Source: an uncultured Halomonas sp.
Lineage (GTDB): Bacteria; Pseudomonadota; Gammaproteobacteria; Pseudomonadales; Halomonadaceae
DNA: 64,000 nucleotides
Assembly (NCBI RefSeq): GCF_947490095.1
Contig: NZ_CANLFS010000003.1
Location: 124,001-188,000 of the forward strand
Direction of reading: 5' to 3'
In this document: piece by piece, positions 62,805-64,000 of the stretch
Numbering within the stretch: the stretch's first letter is position 1
Layout of the letters: each line of letters opens with the position of its first letter
Translations under genes and position numbers: made by a program
The notes under the pieces: generated by a model
Database searches by the model: none
Told to the model about the DNA's origin: nothing
The model's input: only the letters and a program-made list of their open reading frames with translations

Positions 62805-63871
62805 TGCACCAACTCACCCCAATCGCGTTCCCGGGCCGACGAGGCCGGGCCGGCCTGCTGGCCCTGATGATGGCCGGCGGCGCACCGGCGGCGATGGCCG
62901 ACGCGTCATCCACCGCACGCGGCCTCTGGCATGAGGCCATCGGTGAAGGCTACGCCGAGCTGGAGCGCGACACTCGGCGGCTCGCCGAGCAGGCGGCCGA
63001 CTATTGTCATGCCCCCTCTCCGGAGGGGCGCGCATCGCTGGAGAGCCTGTGGCGCGATGCCTACCAGGCATGGCAAGCCGTTCGCTTCGTCAACTTCGGC
63101 CCGATCGAGCAGCAGAGCCGCGGATGGCAGCTGCAGTTCTGGCCCGACCGCAAGAACCTGGTCGGCCAGAAGGCCTCGATCTGGCTGAAGGCCGATACCC
63201 CACCCAACAGGCAGTCCATTGCCGACGACAGCGTGGCCATACAGGGGTTTCCGGCACTGGAATACCTGTTGTTCGATGACCGGATGAACTCGCCCGATGC
63301 CCTGGCGGCCCCGCAGGCCTGTGGCCTGTTCTCGGCCATCACTCGGCACCTGGAAACCACGACCCACCAGCTGCATGACGACTGGCAGGCCTTCGGCGAT
63401 CATTACCGGGAGACCGACACCTACACCCAGGCCACGCTGGAAGCCGGCCTGCAAGCCCTGGAGACCATGGAAACCAAGAGGCTCGCCGCCCCCCTGGGCC
63501 TGTCGGGCAAGCCAGCCAATGCTTACCTGGCCGAGGCATGGCGAAGCCGGCAATCGGTCCTGCTGATCGGGGCCAGCCTCGCCGGGCTGGAGCAGGCCTA
63601 TCTCCCGGGACTGCGCCCCCTGCTTCACCAGGCAGATCAGGAAGGGCTCTACGATGACGTCGCCGCCCGGCTTCACCAGGCGCAGGCCGGTATTAATGAG
63701 ATCGTGGGCGATGACATCGAGGGCGGTATCGCTCATGCCCTGGAAGACCCGGCCGCCTTTTCCACCCTGCAGGGCCTTTATATCGACGTGAGTCAGCTGA
63801 ACTGGATGGGGCGCGAGATCGCATCGGCCCTGGGCATCGCACGAGGCTTCAACGCCACCGATGGGGACTAG
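62804..63871 (+). CDS. Imelysin-family protein, second copy
   Basis: 355 aa, signal peptide with a twin-Arg-poor start (PGRRGRAGLLALMMAGGAPA, then AMADA). The imelysin fold is recognisable by LWRDAYQAWQAVRFVNFGPI and by IQGFPALEYLLFDDR. In the latter the usual His of the GxHxxE motif is replaced by Pro, so metal binding may differ from the first copy. Its ATG shares the A of the preceding TGA (GTGATG), so translation is coupled to the di-haem protein. Confidence 0.87.
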   Translation: MHQLTPIAFPGRRGRAGLLALMMAGGAPAAMADASSTARGLWHEAIGEGYAELERDTRRLAEQAADYCHAPSPEGRASLESLWRDAYQAWQAVRFVNFGPIEQQSRGWQLQFWPDRKNLVGQKASIWLKADTPPNRQSIADDSVAIQGFPALEYLLFDDRMNSPDALAAPQACGLFSAITRHLETTTHQLHDDWQAFGDHYRETDTYTQATLEAGLQALETMETKRLAAPLGLSGKPANAYLAEAWRSRQSVLLIGASLAGLEQAYLPGLRPLLHQADQEGLYDDVAARLHQAQAGINEIVGDDIEGGIAHALEDPAAFSTLQGLYIDVSQLNWMGREIASALGIARGFNATDGD

Positions 63872-63873
63872 CA

Positions 63874-64000
63874 ATGTGGCATCGACGTGAGTTTCTCAAG
63901 GCGGCGCTGGCCGGTCTGGGCTCCCTGGGCCTGCCGCCGCTTGGCTGGGCACAGAGCGAGCCCCGGGGCGCCTGGCTGTGGAGCGCCGTCGACGATGCCC
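63874..64000 (+). CDS. DUF1513-type protein, N-terminal fragment
   Basis: Only 42 codons are inside the window. It starts 2 bp after the stop of the second imelysin gene. The N-terminus WHRREFLKAALAGLGSLGLP is a twin-arginine signal (RREFLK), followed by GWAQSEPRGAWLWSA. In known imelysin clusters the fourth gene encodes a DUF1513 periplasmic protein, which this start would fit. Confidence 0.65.
   Translation, partial: MWHRREFLKAALAGLGSLGLPPLGWAQSEPRGAWLWSAVDDA

Overview
The window looks like chromosomal DNA from a high-GC, moderately halophilic gammaproteobacterium. I infer Halomonadaceae (Halomonas-like) from the gene families, the TRAP and sodium-solute transporters and the codon use; no rRNA or other taxonomic marker is present. 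About 50 protein genes are supported. I saw no rRNA, tRNA, CRISPR array, insertion sequence or prophage.

1-7 kb: the end of one amino-acid-type periplasmic binding protein, a TraX-family membrane protein, a chimeric lysR/yeiH remnant, a second binding protein, the divergent yeiE-yeiH pair, purEK, and an Ala/Glu-rich lipoprotein with a 40-codon tandem repeat. 7-12 kb: a TAXI-type TRAP transporter (binding protein, DUF1850 protein, fused permease) downstream of lhgO. 12-25 kb: a small HTH protein, tetrathionate reductase ttrBCA behind a perfect FNR/Anr-type site, an oxidoreductase-SelD fusion, a three-gene ABC transporter of the PhnDCE type that may import a selenium oxyanion, and ilvD.

25-42 kb: a DsbA/FrnE-like protein coupled to an OsmC protein, an AhpD-like protein, a PLD-helicase-DUF3427 protein, mmsA with a divergent LysR gene and a 26-bp palindrome, katG, selO, a LysR/EamA pair, a 26-bp degenerate repeat array, a sodium-solute symporter with a 42-aa partner protein, ogt and a small secreted protein of unknown function.

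43-53 kb: recC-recB-recD, an overlapping operon. Short palindromic or low-complexity elements sit in frame inside the recC and recB coding regions. 53-59.6 kb: an apparently lower-GC accessory block for quinone and electrophile detoxification (LysR regulator, a doxX gene broken by a stop codon, wrbA, glutathionyl-hydroquinone reductase, two pirins, an MliC-like lipoprotein and an FMN reductase). 59.9-64 kb: a probably Fur-controlled imelysin / di-haem oxidoreductase / imelysin / DUF1513 cluster that runs off the window.

The most interesting signals are the in-frame repeat insertions in recC and recB, the selenium module beside ttrBCA, the lysR/yeiH chimera that differs from the intact locus only at silent positions, the 26-bp repeat array, and the single-codon nonsense mutation in doxX.
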